In this document: positions 11,971-24,800 of the stretch, one piece after another
Layout: every line of letters begins with the position of its first letter
How positions within the stretch are numbered: the stretch's first letter is position 1
Assembly: GCF_914767665.1 (NCBI RefSeq)
Contig: NC_059504.1
Span: forward strand, 24,840,001 to 24,904,000
Reading direction: 5' to 3'
DNA: 64,000 bases
From: Harmonia axyridis
Taxonomy: Eukaryota > Arthropoda > Insecta > Coleoptera > Coccinellidae
Notes under the pieces: model-generated
What the model saw: the letters and a program-made list of their open reading frames with translations, nothing else
Told to the model about the DNA's origin: nothing
Database searches by the model: none
Position numbers and translations under genes: made by a program

Positions 11971-14237
11971 TTTTACTGAAGCATATAATCACTTCGTGAA
12001 TTGGTGCAATTCGAAAAGTGTAACAGTTTTTCAAAAGAATGTAATTTAAGTATATCTCAGCACAAAGGTGTTTTTGAAAAAGTCGAATGAAGGATATCAT
12101 GCAAAAAACATACGTTTTTTTGAAAGTTTCCAAATTATTATTCTGAAAATGTGATGGGAATCGAGAATGACAATACATAGTAGAAGTAGTGTTCTAGAAA
12201 AGGTTGTCACCTTTTTACAGTCGAATGATTCAAACGAATATGTACATAGATCATTCATTAACGAACTTCAGCTATACACTACTTAAAGATTGAGAAGCTA
12301 ACATTGCGAGTCATTGAAACGACACGGGGGTTGGAAGTCAAGTTGTGTAGGAGAAAGCTACTTCGAGAATTCGCTGCGAAATAAAAATAAAAATAAATAT
12401 TGAACGTCAACTAATTTCAAAGAACTAGCAACCCCATTGAGTCATCAGCGTCTGAACAAAAGCCTACCCATACTTTACCACATGCTTTCAAGTTTCAAAA
12501 TGCAACAGTGACCAACTGCACATGTGAGTTTATTGAATAAAAATGACGTTCGAATTAGGTTTAATTTTTAATGTTGTTCATAGTAACTAATTCATGGTTT
12601 ATATATAGAACACTTTTCCATTTGTCAGACGAAAGATTAATTCATCGTTGACATAGCAAAAAATTTCCCTCTGGCAATTGCAGAGGCGAGATGAAGCTTC
12701 TCGATGATCATGTCTGTCTGAAAAGATCAATTTTATCCGAATTTGAAAAAATTTTGAAGCATTCATTATTTCATAAGCATTTTAATTTTTTCAAAAAGAT
12801 TTTGTGAAAAATGGGCTTTATCTTGAAAGTGTCTTAGTAATTTCATGTTTTCATGACATATCAATTACCTGGAAGTATTAATTTGTGATGTGTTTGAAAG
12901 ACTGGTTTAAACGAGGGTTTAAAGATATCTAAACAAAAACATGGATCCGATAATCCACGAAAACAAATTTGATTGAACGTACAAATATTCTGAGTTCACA
13001 ACAGTGTTATTCATTTTGTTCACTTTTTCTACTGATTCACGAAACATCACCAAATTTTTCCAAGTATGTACCTATTGAAATTTTCTGCACCCATGAAATC
13101 GAATATATTTTTATGGAGTAAGTAGTTGTTAATCAATCAAAGTAACAGTAGGTAAGTGAATTATCTAGCAATGTTTTCGTCCTACCAACCAGTAAACACT
13201 AAACAAGATTTACTGTCTTGCCATTACCGTAAGTTTCTTAATCGTGCTTTATTTCCCAAGTAGGTAGATATAGTTGATTCCACTTTCAAATAAAATTTGA
13301 CTCAGTACACATAATATTAAGGCTAATTCTATATTAAAATATATTAATTTTATGAGGATATATATTTCACCATATTTATACCAATTCAATGAAAATGTGG
13401 TGGACTAGACCTTGAAATTCATGGTTTGTTTTTCCCATCTTATTGATGTAATGCAATACAGCATTTTATTTATTTTTCAATTCGAAGAGTACCGATATAT
13501 TTTACTCTTTGTAAATATTAAGAAAGCACGAATTTAAAATGTGTCAAAGTTCCTCTGATTCATTCTCATCTGAATTTCGTAGTTGTTCGAGCAAACTCTT
13601 TCCTTGTCAACAGTTTAGCTGTTCAAATTATTTTAATTATCCGAAAATTAATCAGAAACAATTTGAACTTGCATCGCCAAGAACTAACAAGCGTGATATA
13701 AAAATAAAATAAATTCTTTACTCTCCTCGCTGAAATAGTTTTCCTTGCATCCAGTCATGTATTCTCATCACAGATGTTACTGATTTGAATTGCAAAAAAG
13801 AGATATTATCTTATTTCTGTTGTACTAATGAACAATGAGAAAAGTTGTTAAGTGCATTTCGTGTTAAAGAATTTCATGTAATGATGATGATGATGATCAT
13901 GGATTTCGTATGAATTAAAAAGGAATAGAAAATTCTTCAGGAAAACTGAATATTTGAAATAAATCTCCTGATTTTATACTTGTGAATCCAGTAAGTGAAA
14001 ATCCTATTTCATTCAAACATCAACTTCAAAGGAAACAGCATAGAGAACTAAAAAGATTAAATAAGTCTACGTGTTTTTTCGATCTCGGTGGGATCTGCTG
14101 TCTATTGAGTTTTTTTTTATATCTTTCTGGAATTTTTTCAGTGATCAACACGAAATTTTGCATAACGCATGATATTAAAATTTCATAGATACAAAATGCA
14201 GAATTTCATCTTCTGCGAAATTTTCAATTTTCTTGTA
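11971..14237. other. AT-rich stretch without a gene
   Basis: No motif-bearing frame on either strand. A short (ATG)n run at about 13880-13897 is the only simple repeat of note. Confidence 0.45.
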
Positions 14238-15750
14238 CAGTGCATCCCATTTTGGGTGAGACTGCCAGGTTTCTCGCTTGTTATTTAAGATAGAGCCTTG
14301 CGGTTTTCACGTTCCTGTCCTACTTTTTCGTGAAACCCAAGTTGGTCTAATCAGATTTTGCATAACTGTTTCCGTTCAAGAGATACAGGTCGATTTTGGA
14401 AATTGATACTTTTCGGACCCCTCCTTTATTTTCGAAGTTATTAGAAATAATGCTGAGGTAAAAAATACGACTGAATCAGAATTCTGCGTAGAATCCAGTG
14501 GCGTACTCAATTTTTTTTTTCGGGGTATGGTTTTGAAGATTCAACACAAACCTATATTTTTTTCAATGGAACACCCTATATATCATTATCTCGTTGAATT
14601 TGTTATTTTTCTCCTTCAAAATGATATATGATACTATATAGGTAGGATGGTCAGAAATGTTAAACAACACTAAAACATCAAATAATGATGATTTTTTGTT
14701 AATGAGCAATGGATTCTCCATATGAAAAAAAGAATTAATTGGATAATTTTCATTATAGTAGAGTAAGCAAACAAATATAATACACTCATCACTAATATGA
14801 AAAACAAAACGTAGGTACCTACCTAATAGCAACAAATGAATAATAAAAAAATTCATAAACATTGCATAATATCTTACAGATTAAACTGTTCAAATTGCTG
14901 TCCATTTTCCCTAATACATATAATATACTACAGTAAAAGACATAACAGTCTCGAAGAACTTCGTGCATCAAGAGAGGCAGTTTTCCAGGATTTACAAAAC
15001 CGCCCTTTTATAATATTAAATGCACTCAGGCGTATTGAAAAGTTTTGTCAATTATGTATTAAAGGAAAATGGACAGTTATTTGAACAGTTTAAGCTGTAA
15101 GATATCATGCAATGTTTATGAATTTTTGTATTATTTATTTGTTGCTATTAGGTAGGTACCTACGTTTTGTTTTTCATGTTAGTGATGAGTGCATTATCTT
15201 TGTTTGCTTACTCTACTATTTATAAAAATCACAAATTAAAATTATCCAATTGAACCTTTTTTTATATGGGAAATCCATTGCTCATTAACAAAAAATCATC
15301 ATTATTTGATGTTTTAGTGTTTTTTTAACATTTCTGACCATTCTACATATATAGTATCATACATCATTTTGAAGGGAAAAAAATAACAAATTCAACAAAG
15401 TACTGATATATAGGGTGTTCCATTAAAAAAATATAGGTTTGTGTTGAATCTTCAAAACCATACCCCGAAAAAAAAAATTGAGTACGCCACTGGATTCTAC
15501 GCAGAATTCTGATTCAGACGTAGTTTTCACCTCAGCATTATTTCTAATAACTTCGGAGATAAAGGAGGGGTCCGAAAAGTATCAATTTCCAAAATCGACC
15601 TGTATCTCTTGAACGGAAACAGTTATGCAAAATCTGATTAGACCAACTTGAGTTTCACGAAAAAGTAGGACAGGAACGTGAAAACCGCAAGGCTCTATCT
15701 TAAATAACAAGCGAGAAACCTGGCAGTCTCACCCAAAATGGGATGCACTG
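14238..15750. mobile_element. Large foldback element, 1.5 kb, TA target site
   Basis: The whole element is an imperfect palindrome. The left arm starts CAGTGCATCCCATTTTGGG at 14238; the right arm ends with its complement at 15750. Arms of about 690 bp stay alignable to a spacer near 14930-15050. TA flanks both ends (14236-14237 and 15751-15752). The spacer contains an open frame with no recognised motif. TA duplication fits mobilisation by a Tc1/mariner-type enzyme supplied elsewhere. It shares the internal block AGAATCCAGTGGCGTACTC with the foldback at 26824-28072. Confidence 0.88.
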
Positions 15751-15752
15751 TA

Positions 15753-17395
15753 CATTCCGTTCGAGAGATATCATAAACATGGTGGACGTACATTAACAGA
15801 CTCGAATTGGACCTCGATTTCTTCATCAGTTAATCGGATTCAATCGTTTGTTCTCGGTTCAAAATTCGAGAATTACAGACATTTAAAGCAAAATGCTGTT
15901 CGCTGCTCTTCAAATTGCATAACATTGCAATGAAAAAATGAGGAAAGCTGTGTCTTGAAACCGGGAGCTTTTGAGCGCTCGTTCATTCGTCAATAATCTT
16001 GTGTATTTTCCGGCATCTGTGCATAGAACTGTACTTCTAACCAGAAGTTGTTTGATTAGATTATGTACTTATTATTAATATATCCTTTATGATTACTAGG
16101 CAGAATAGGAAACTGAATGCTCGATGAAATTATCCTCTGGAGATAATGGTAGGTCTTCAGCAGAGGGGCAATAATAAACATTACAAATTACCATGAGGTA
16201 TTACCATATTATAAAGATTCTATGATACTAGATAGATACATACTATGGTATTACTAATTACCTTTTTATTATGTTTGTTGAAGATCTGAATAATGAATGT
16301 AATAACGTTGATCTGATTTAGTATGAATAATTTTTTGAACTTCATGGTATCCTACAAACATAATTATTGCAATTATCAATGGTGATTTTGAGTACTATTA
16401 TAGATAATATCAAAACTACTTGTATATTTCATCGATTCAGTTGTTATTTTTTACTACATTGACTACAATAAAAAAGATTAAAGGCCTTCTTAAGTAATGG
16501 GTCAGGTACTTCAATTCACATGCAGGATATTTTATTATAAACTGTTTCCAGAAAGTCAGTAATTGATTCCAGTATTCTTTCCTCTCAACATAAAAAATCA
16601 AATTCGAATAAGATAGTTTTTCGAATGATGCAAGTGCTTTTATTCAAATAAAAAAATTATTATTATAAATTATTGAAAACTATGCTCGAGAAAGAGGAAA
16701 TTTTCTTCAAATCAACTCAGAGTGAAAAGAATATCGAGCATTCATTTAACCGGTGTTTTCTAATGATGCACTTCTGATACCTTCTTCAGGGTGAATATAA
16801 TGAACATCCTCACTAATTTATTCCATTCTAGATTATTTGACATTTGTAAACTGTACTCACATGCTAATCTATGGTATCTGAAAATCTTAATGAGAAATAG
16901 CACTAATCTGAAATGCAAATTCTACCTATGCTTCAGAACACATCGTGAACGACATTGGAAATGAAACTCTGTTGCACATGTGGAAAACTCAATTACGTTA
17001 AACTCAATTAAAGTCCGAGTCGAATTTAGTCACACCACACTTATTCTTTCGTTATATTCAACTCCAACAATTTCGAAAGCGACGAAATTTGCTTCGAACA
17101 TTGGAAAGACAATCGGAGTTGTGAAAATGATGATGTTTTGGTGATGTGAACAACTTGCAATTGTGTATCAAACATCAAAAAATTAGGTCGAATATTTGTA
17201 ACTGAAATATTAAGTTTTGTTTTCGATTTTCTGCTCGAATTTTTTAATTTCGGAGAAACCTTGATATTATAAATTTGTATGTACCAAATCCGAAGCTCAT
17301 CATCATCATCATATAATATATATGTAGGCTTGGTTAATCGATCGTCTAGAGGTATGATTCGATTACCTGGCCTTTCGTCTTTTTCTCCGTGACTT
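15753..17395. other. No gene recognised
   Basis: AT-rich sequence; a short (ATC)n run near 17302. No supported coding frame. Confidence 0.45.
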
Positions 17396-18170
17396 TGTTG
17401 GATTTGTAATAATTAAACTCTTTTGAATTATTCACATCTATTTACAAAGCCACAATTATACAGTACAAACTCGGTATTCGGAAGATCTTAATTACGTCTT
17501 AATTACAAGTTTCCCACTACGGTACTGAATTTCGTCTTTAACACGTTTAATTGATTACTCGAAACGTCTTCATCGAACTTCAAGATTTCGGTCGTCTCGT
17601 CTTTAACTTGTTCGCGACTCGTCTTAATCTAGTCCGCGAACCGTCTTTTCGTCTTACGTCTTAAGTTGACCGACCGAACTTGTCTCGTCTTTGATTTGAG
17701 TTAAACTGTACCGTCTGTACACGTCTTCGGTTTAATCTTCACTCTGCTCTCTCCTGATTGGAACTACCCTCTCTCGAATATAGATCTCTCTCGGTTTGAC
17801 CACACCCTTAGGAGAAGGTACCATCCCCCTAGTCCAATCAGGGCTTTTGCCGTATCGCCCCCAAAGATCTTCGCGGATTCCTGGAAACCGAATATTCTAG
17901 AAGGACTAGAGCCTGAGAAAAAAGATGAAAAACATGTGGCATGACCGTATTGTCTTCGAACCTTATCAACCCCCCAATAAATCTCTTAAGTTTTACCACC
18001 GACCTGACACATTTCTTCGACACCCCGAAGAATAACACATCCTTTGTGCATTATGTACAATAACCATTCGTTCCCTGTAAATTCATTGAATTTGTCATGC
18101 CCTTGGCACTTGAAGGGACTAATAGGTCTCCAAGCATCCGATTGACCATCTCAATTATTTACAGGGAACA
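17396..18170. other. Possible solo LTR, 775 bp, with CGTCT-rich half
   Basis: The stretch starts TGTTGG and ends GGAACA, the TG...CA layout of a long terminal repeat. It is richer in C than its surroundings and contains AATAAA at 17976-17981. No target duplication is visible (GACTT on the left, ATAAA on the right), so the boundaries are tentative. The left half repeats CGTCT about 13 times between 17376 and 17725. Near the right end GTTCCCTGTAAAT (18070-18082) is repeated inverted at 18157-18169. It could instead be an unrelated repeat or a regulatory block. Confidence 0.3.
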
Positions 18171-19208
18171 ATAAACCGGATCCTACATATATTTCATTCA
18201 TATCCTATCAATATGTTTCATATGCTCACTGAAAGCATCTCGAAAACTCAGAGCCTTTAATAGAAAATAAGTCTAATCATTGTGTATTTTCCATGAATTT
18301 TCATTTTGTTTTGATATTTGGTTGACATGCATCAAGAAGACTTTGCGCTTAATTATGACCAATAATTCTCTTTTTGAATGAACTTTTTTTTATCACAATA
18401 CTTTTTTTCCCTCTGAATGATCTTTAGTGTCCAAAATTTTTCGTATTCAGAAAAAAGTCAGGTTCAAATGGGATAGAAAAATTACCTCGTTTCAAACAAT
18501 AAGATTCGAATAACTGATGAAGAATCTGTCCTCAAATTCGATTCTGCACACAATAACTCTCGAAGACCTAGAAATCTGAAATCTATAGGGTAGGTTTGGA
18601 TCTCGAAGTGCGTCGATGAATAAAATCAAGATGTGGTTCCGTGAATATAACTGTTCCAAATTTGCCTCATAATTTATAAACTGCAAATTCGATCGAGATG
18701 AAAATTTATCTTTGGATATAAAGAGACAATTTCAAGGTTAATACAAAATGTAATGTTGATCATTTAATCAGAACCACAACTATTCCGAAAGAATATGATA
18801 AAATTTAATCCATGTTGGGGGTTGGAGATGTCGATATGAAAAAACAATTCCAAGCTCTATGCAATATTTCGAGATAATCTCATCTTCATCAAAACCATAA
18901 GAAATTCAAGAAGAATATTGGAAAATTACAGATCCGATGGGTTGAGATTTTATTTATAGAATACTATTCACGAGACCATCGACTCCAACATTAGAGAGAA
19001 AAAGTCCTGGAGACCACGAGGGAGAGGATAAAGATGTTTCAATTTCAAGCAATGATAAGGGTCAAATCAAATCACATGATTTGAAATGGTTCAATGATCC
19101 AATGATCGATTGTTTCAATATGTTCAATCAATTAAAACATCGGTTTGTTGGGCCCTGGATCACGAGGTGTAAACATCGTGCGTCTCACTTTTCTGTTAGA
19201 GTCGATTC
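18171..19208. other. No gene recognised
   Basis: No supported coding frame or repeat boundary in this AT-rich stretch. Confidence 0.4.
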
Positions 19209-19211
19209 CTC

Positions 19212-19264
<53 letters not shown>
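19209..19264. repeat. (TC)n microsatellite
   Basis: A nearly pure CT dinucleotide run with two GT interruptions, directly visible. Confidence 0.95.
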
Positions 19265-19564
19265 ATGCGCTATCTACTTATTTTTAGATAATTGCAAAAT
19301 ATAGAGTTCCGGATCAATTTCAGGAAACACTTAAAGAATTGAACTAAATATTAGGTGTCTATGGTTATGTTATGTTGAAAATAAGTCAAAAGAGAAATAG
19401 TACCTTATAAAGGCCAGATTGACTTGACAGTGACTTTTTACATTTTGGTCGAAGCAAGTTGTTTGGTTCCACGGGCATTGTTAGCAAATATTTGATTAAA
19501 TTGTGACATTGTGAGTTTTCCGTGCAATATAGAAGCTCTTTTGAAAAAAAAAACTCTTTAGAAA

Positions 19565-19755
19565 ATGGAGGAAATCGATGAAAATTACGTTTCTGAGGAT
19601 ATCCTTATGGAAGCCGAAGATGCAGAAAAGTCCCGAGATACTTACGACAAAATGTTTGAGTCTTGTTTGAATTCACGGAAGATAAAAGGTATCGATGAAA
19701 ATGTTCTATTGGCTTATTTTTTACATTTCCAAAAAAAATTAGTCCATCGTCGCTA
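19565..19755 (+). pseudogene. Crypton tyrosine-recombinase N-terminal fragment
   Basis: An ATG-started frame of 63 codons contains the core-binding region found at the start of Crypton-type recombinases: KSRDTYDKMFESCL, then ENVLLAYFLHFQKK. Moving one base in the A-run near 19737 restores the next family motif, SPSSL, which normally leads into LWSxYSML. After that the frame dissolves into the tandem repeat and palindrome at 19750-19811, and no catalytic domain follows. These enzymes cut and rejoin DNA through a tyrosine; this copy has lost every catalytic residue. It is a separate copy from the one at 47925, to which it is complementary in what is preserved. The family assignment rests on remembered motif spacing, not on a search. 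Confidence 0.68.
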
Positions 19756-19811
19756 GTGGCTAATCCATAGTCGCTAGTGGCTAATCCATAACTCACTAGT
19801 GAGTTATGGAT
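19750..19811. repeat. Tandem 21-bp duplication ending in a perfect 28-bp palindrome
   Basis: TCGCTAGTGGCTAATCCATA occurs at 19750 and again at 19771. The second copy merges into a perfect palindrome at 19784-19811 with half-site ATCCATAACTCACT. A related short palindrome built on TAGTCGCTA is at about 19934-19959. The cluster truncates the Crypton fragment. Confidence 0.85.
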
Positions 19812-20673
19812 CATAAAACACCAGTGTGTTATTTGATTTACCTACTTATCAAAAATGACATGAATAATGACAGTTATAACTATCATGTTTTGGACAAAAT
19901 GTATTCAGTTCATCTTTCAGAGCTTCCTGATCTAGTCGCTACCCCCTGTAGCGACTAGACAGGGTGGATCATACACAGAGCTTGCCAGTACCCTACGAAG
20001 TGAGAAAAGGGCTCAATATTTTTATGGTGAAACATATAATTGTTATGGAATCCTTTGAAATGAAAATAATGAGAATTCTCCACCTCAACTGTAGAACAAA
20101 CGAGTAATCGTGAAATAATTCGACTCTAAACGCCTAAAAAAACTTCTATTCACAATTTCACAAATGCATTTGATAACACATGTTGCCTGGAGTTGCAAAA
20201 CTTTCGTATATCCTTCCTCCATGAATAAATTCACACATCTAAACATTCCTGAATATTTTAGGGCGGCTGCTATCCTGATTCTCGTTGAATCCCTCTTTGG
20301 GATGAAATCCGGCAGATGCCTCAAGGCTTCTGAAACCGCGCATCCCCAAAGTTATTACTATATATCAAAGTTTGAATAGCAATTTCGAAGGAATTGGTTT
20401 TATTGATTGATGTCTGCTGAGAAGGAGACAGGTGAAATTTGTGGAGAAATAAATGTTTTATATCTATACATGTTTCTCAAATGATGCTAAAGTTTTAGGA
20501 GATAGTTTTTGATCTAATATTAAGAGGAATCTTTCATTTTCAGTAGTTTGTTATAACAAAAAAAATTGAACGAAGAAGAAAATGGAAAAACCTTTGATAG
20601 TAATAATGAGCATAAGTCTTCAAGAAGAAGTTCGATATATCTCATCACTTATTTTACCTGATTTTTGGATGTA
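19812..20673. other. No gene recognised
   Basis: Contains the TAGTCGCTA palindrome near 19934-19959, possibly the remainder of the element that broke the Crypton fragment. Open frames on both strands around 20085-20380 lack motifs. Confidence 0.35.
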
Positions 20674-21991
20674 CAGGGTGGGCCAGATTGGACATATGTA
20701 GAAATATATGGGGTGTTCCTTTGGAAAACAAATTTATAGGGATATTTCATGAAATATCAATTTGCGGAAAACACCTTTTAACGTCATTGAATTCTACGTA
20801 AAAAGTTACAAATATTTTTATAGGAATGAAAAATTTTCGTTGCTGATAGCTAAGGTGATAGCGAAGTTTCGGTTTTAGCATATGATTGGCGATGGAAAGG
20901 TGTATCCATTTTGATGAAACATTTGGAGTCGACATAGACTGTTTATTTTCCTGTACTGAAATATAATAGGTATAGGAAAACAGGGAGAGATGACGCACTT
21001 TTTGTAAAATTCGCCGGAAATCTACAGTTTTGAACTGATCGAGGTCCTAAAATCATAAATCATTCTTTGGTTATTAATTTTTTATATTAAAACATCAACA
21101 TGAAAAAAAAATTCAAACATTTTTCTAAAATAATTAATGATTAATAGTGGAACAAACTAAACACCTTGCAATCTTTTAAGGTACTTACCAACTATACAGG
21201 GTGTTTCCTAAACATGCGGCAAAAATTCAGGGGGTTGTTCCTTGGACTATTTTAAGCATGTTTTGTCCTTGGATGATTTTTGAAAAACCTCTTTGTTTCG
21301 AAGATACAGGGCGAACAACATTTTTCATATTTTTAAAATTAATAATAGTTTAAATAGAAATGCGTACCGCACTGTGTTTACTAAGTAGGTACAATTTATT
21401 TTTAAATTTGTTTAACAACATTCCAATTACTAAAAACGGCCAGTTTTTTGACTAAAAATTGATAAGTGCAGATGGTAAAGGAATACAGATTAAACACGGT
21501 TTTCATTTGAATTCATTGCTGGGTGTAACTTAATAAGAAATGATCCTGGTGTTTTTGAAAGGGTTCGGCAGTCAATGAGGAGAAGATTGGATGCTTGTAT
21601 GCTGGCTAGAGGTGGTCATTTTCAACAGTTTTTGTAGGTTGAGTTGAATTTTCATGTAATTTTTCATAATAAAATGTTATTATCTGAAATTTTGTTTCCC
21701 CTATATCTTCGAAACAAATAGGTTTTTCAAAAATCATCAAAGGACAAAATATTCTTAGAATAGTCCAAGGAACAACCCCCTGAATTTTTGCCGCATATTT
21801 AGGAAACACCCTGTATATCACCAATACTTGTAAGTATATCTCACTTTCAACATGATTTTTTTCGAACAGCAAGAGTAAACCGTCTGTATGCACCTGTCTT
21901 GGTCAACCGGCGCTGCGTGTACCAAAAACGCGAATTATCGAATTGAGTCGTCTGTCCAGCTGCGTCATCTCTCCCTGTTTCACCCTATGTA
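20674..21991. mobile_element. Outer foldback element interrupted by a second foldback
   Basis: CAGGGTGGGCC follows TA at 20672-20673, and CACCCTATG followed by TA lies near 21981-21991. Inside, AACAGGGAGAGATGACGCA at 20979-20997 is repeated inverted at 21961-21979, which supports one foldback element. The foldback at 21197-21813 lies between these arms as a later insertion. The outer boundaries are less certain than the inner ones. Confidence 0.5.
21197..21813. mobile_element. Foldback element, 617 bp, TA target site
   Basis: The left end reads CAGGGTGTTTCCTAAACATG and the right end is its near-complement (CATATTTAGGAAACACCCTG). The inner arms continue through GCGGCAAAAATTCAGGGGG and TTGTTCCTTGGACTATT. 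TA lies outside both ends (21195-21196 and 21814-21815). No recognisable protein is encoded. It sits within the arms of a related element. Confidence 0.85.
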
Positions 21992-22082
21992 TTAGGTTCC
22001 ATATTATTTTGATAATAATTTCAAATAAAATTCAATAGAAGGATTTTTCATTCAATTTTTACATTATATTTACAATGAATTC

Positions 22083-22297
22083 ATATTCGTGGTCAAGAGT
22101 GCTGTGGAGAAATTCCTGTTGATTTTCTATGAATACGAGTAGCGCTTAGCTTGTATCATATCGCTAATATTATTTGTTTACATAGTTCGAAACTGGGAAG
22201 AATATGGTACAAGCTAAACGCTACTCGTAGTCACAGAAAATCAACTCTAATTTCTCCACAGCACTCTTGACCACGAATTTCAATGAACTCTCGTTAT
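22083..22297. mobile_element. Hairpin MITE, copy 1 of a two-copy family
   Basis: Arms share TTCGTGGTCAAGAGTGCTGT and GGAGAAATT near 22086 and, inverted, near 22250-22280. Further in, ACTCGTAG/AAGC segments also pair. The same element occurs at 34668-34884. The left outer terminus is eroded here, while the right still reads GAGAGTTCAT-like sequence before TTATTAG. Confidence 0.8.
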
Positions 22298-23456
22298 TAG
22301 CCAATAATGAACCAAAATCAACTTTTACTTCACCAAAACATGTTCAAGAATCGTGAAATTAGACTGACAACCATAACATGAACCGTCGTATGACGGAAGT
22401 TCTTGAAGAACATCCGTCTGAACTTCATTACAATATCCGCTTACACGCTGCTCAAAACCGTAACATTCTCATGGTATTTACAGAGGCCATGTCGTATATT
22501 ACCTGATATTTGTTGATACGATATTAATTATAGGTCGATGTTGAAATTCCCACGTTCGGTCAAAACGAATTGAATTGTTTAGCTCCTATATGCGCAATCG
22601 CTCAAAACTGTCAACATAGAACCATCATATCTATTATTTTACATTAAACCGCGAAAAATATTCGAGGGAAATCAAAATGAAAATCGGGTAATATCAAGGA
22701 AGATATAAACGAAATTCCGTATTTTTGGTGTACATTTACAATAAAAAATATGGTGTTGAATTCAACATGAAATGAAGTAAAGAAAAAGAAGTACAATTTA
22801 CAATAGTGTAATAATATCATACGATATTAATTATTTATCTGGTTAATGTATCAGCAAAATGCTATCAACATAACCATTGTCAGACAGAAGGTCTCCACGC
22901 CATTATTATATGAAATGAAGTTATCATTATCAACAACTCGTTGAGATCTCTGGAGTCTTATGTCCAAGTATCGACATAATAATTCGACAAAAAATAAAAT
23001 TTCTATTGAATTTCTGAAGCCTTCATATATTGTCATATACGAAAAGCATTAATTCACCAATGATGCAATCCTGAAATCGAAGAAAGAAAGCAAATTCTTT
23101 TTCTTCGAATCTAAGCGATATCCGTGAGTGATTACAATTTCTAGTCAGATGTCTGTCATTTATTTTTCAGTCAAGTATTCATTGTATGAAATCAATTTTT
23201 TCTTTGAAATTTTTCAATGAATAGATAATAACATTGAAATCAAAAGGGTGCAACAGTATATAATTAGTTGGGAGTGATAATCACTAAACTTAACGTGGAA
23301 TTCACATGTGAATGTTATTATAGATTAAGTGGTTCCAATTTTGATAGCTATTAAGAGGTAGACATACATTGAATGACAGTAGTAAATATCTCCTTTACTG
23401 TTTCATTGATAAATTTGTACTTTATCTTTGAGAGTGTCTTTTAGCGTCGAGATAAT
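22298..23456. other. No gene recognised
   Basis: AT-rich sequence without a supported frame or repeat. Confidence 0.4.
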
Positions 23457-24433
23457 ATACCTATTAGGGCTGGGAATCATGAATGAATGATTTGAATATT
23501 CGAATAATCATTGAATGATTATTCGAATAATTGCATTTTGCATTATTCGAATAATCATGAATATTCACTGAATAGTTGAATAATCAATGACTACTTTTCT
23601 ATTCATGAATAATCAGTGAATAGTCGAGTATTCACTGAATAGTTGAATAATCAATGACTACTTTTCTATTCATGAATAATCAGTGAATAGTTGAATATTC
23701 ACATATTATTCAGTGAATAGTTTTTTATTCAGTGAGTAGTTGGATATTTATGTTACGAATGAAAGTTTGAATGATCACTTGACTCACTATTCAGGAATGA
23801 TTAAAACAAGGTTTTGTGATTCACTACGGACGAATCGTTTTATTAATATTAAAATTACTGGAAATTACATAATATTGAAATTGATAGATACTATTGAATT
23901 GAAATTATTCATATAATAGTAATAGAAAAAGGTATTCAGCCGAAGAAAAATTAATAAAATTCGGATTTCATCAATGAAAAAATATATAAATGGAATATAA
24001 GATTCTATCATATGAATTTAGCAAAAAAGAGTTCTAATAATAATAATATAAGATTCTACATTCGAAAATGTGAGCTTGCCTTCCTATTCCGTATGCATTT
24101 CTAGACATTGCTCTATTTCAGTGGTCAAATATTGTTTTATGTATTCTGAATTAAGAACCGACGAATCTTTATATTCTTTTAAATCAATGGTCTTAAAATG
24201 TACACACATCGACTGAAGTAACATCCTTCTCTAACAAAACTGAATCCAAAAAAAAAGTTTTTTGAGAATTCCGTACCTATAATTGATCACGAAGTGTATT
24301 CTTGAAGAATTTAATGTTCTCAGTATCCGCTTGATCATCCTTTTTGTACATCTAGACCTGTAAAGGCTCTATGTAGATTGTATTGTCCCAGCGAAGATTT
24401 TACTGCGCCTATTCAAGGATCTATTGTATCTAC

Positions 24434-24800
24434 TGTCAGTGTTCGGAATCCAAACAAACAAATTGTCGTTCAAATTAGTACGTTGTCGTTGAAAAAATTG
24501 GCTTATTTTGATGAATGAGATTAATCAAGGAACGATTTTACTATTAATTGATAGACAGAAGGAACGAGATTAATGCCGTAAGTTCGAACTTGAGGTTCAA
24601 CTAATAAACACGGCTTTTTACAAAATCTGGGGAATGATACAGGATTCAAAGTTACTGGTATTAACCTCGTTCCTCGTTTATCAATTAATACTGAAATCGT
24701 TTCTCAAATACTCTTATTTATGAAAATAAGCCCATTCCTTCAACGACACTGTACTAATTTGAATGACAATTTATTTGTTTGGATTCCGAACACTGACAGG
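24434..24800. repeat. Foldback MITE nested in the hAT element
   Basis: CTGTCAGTGTTCGGAATCCA at the left end is repeated inverted at the right end (about 24781-24800). The pairing continues through ATTTGAACGACAA-like and CCTCGTTCCT blocks. I could not identify a target duplication. Confidence 0.75.
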
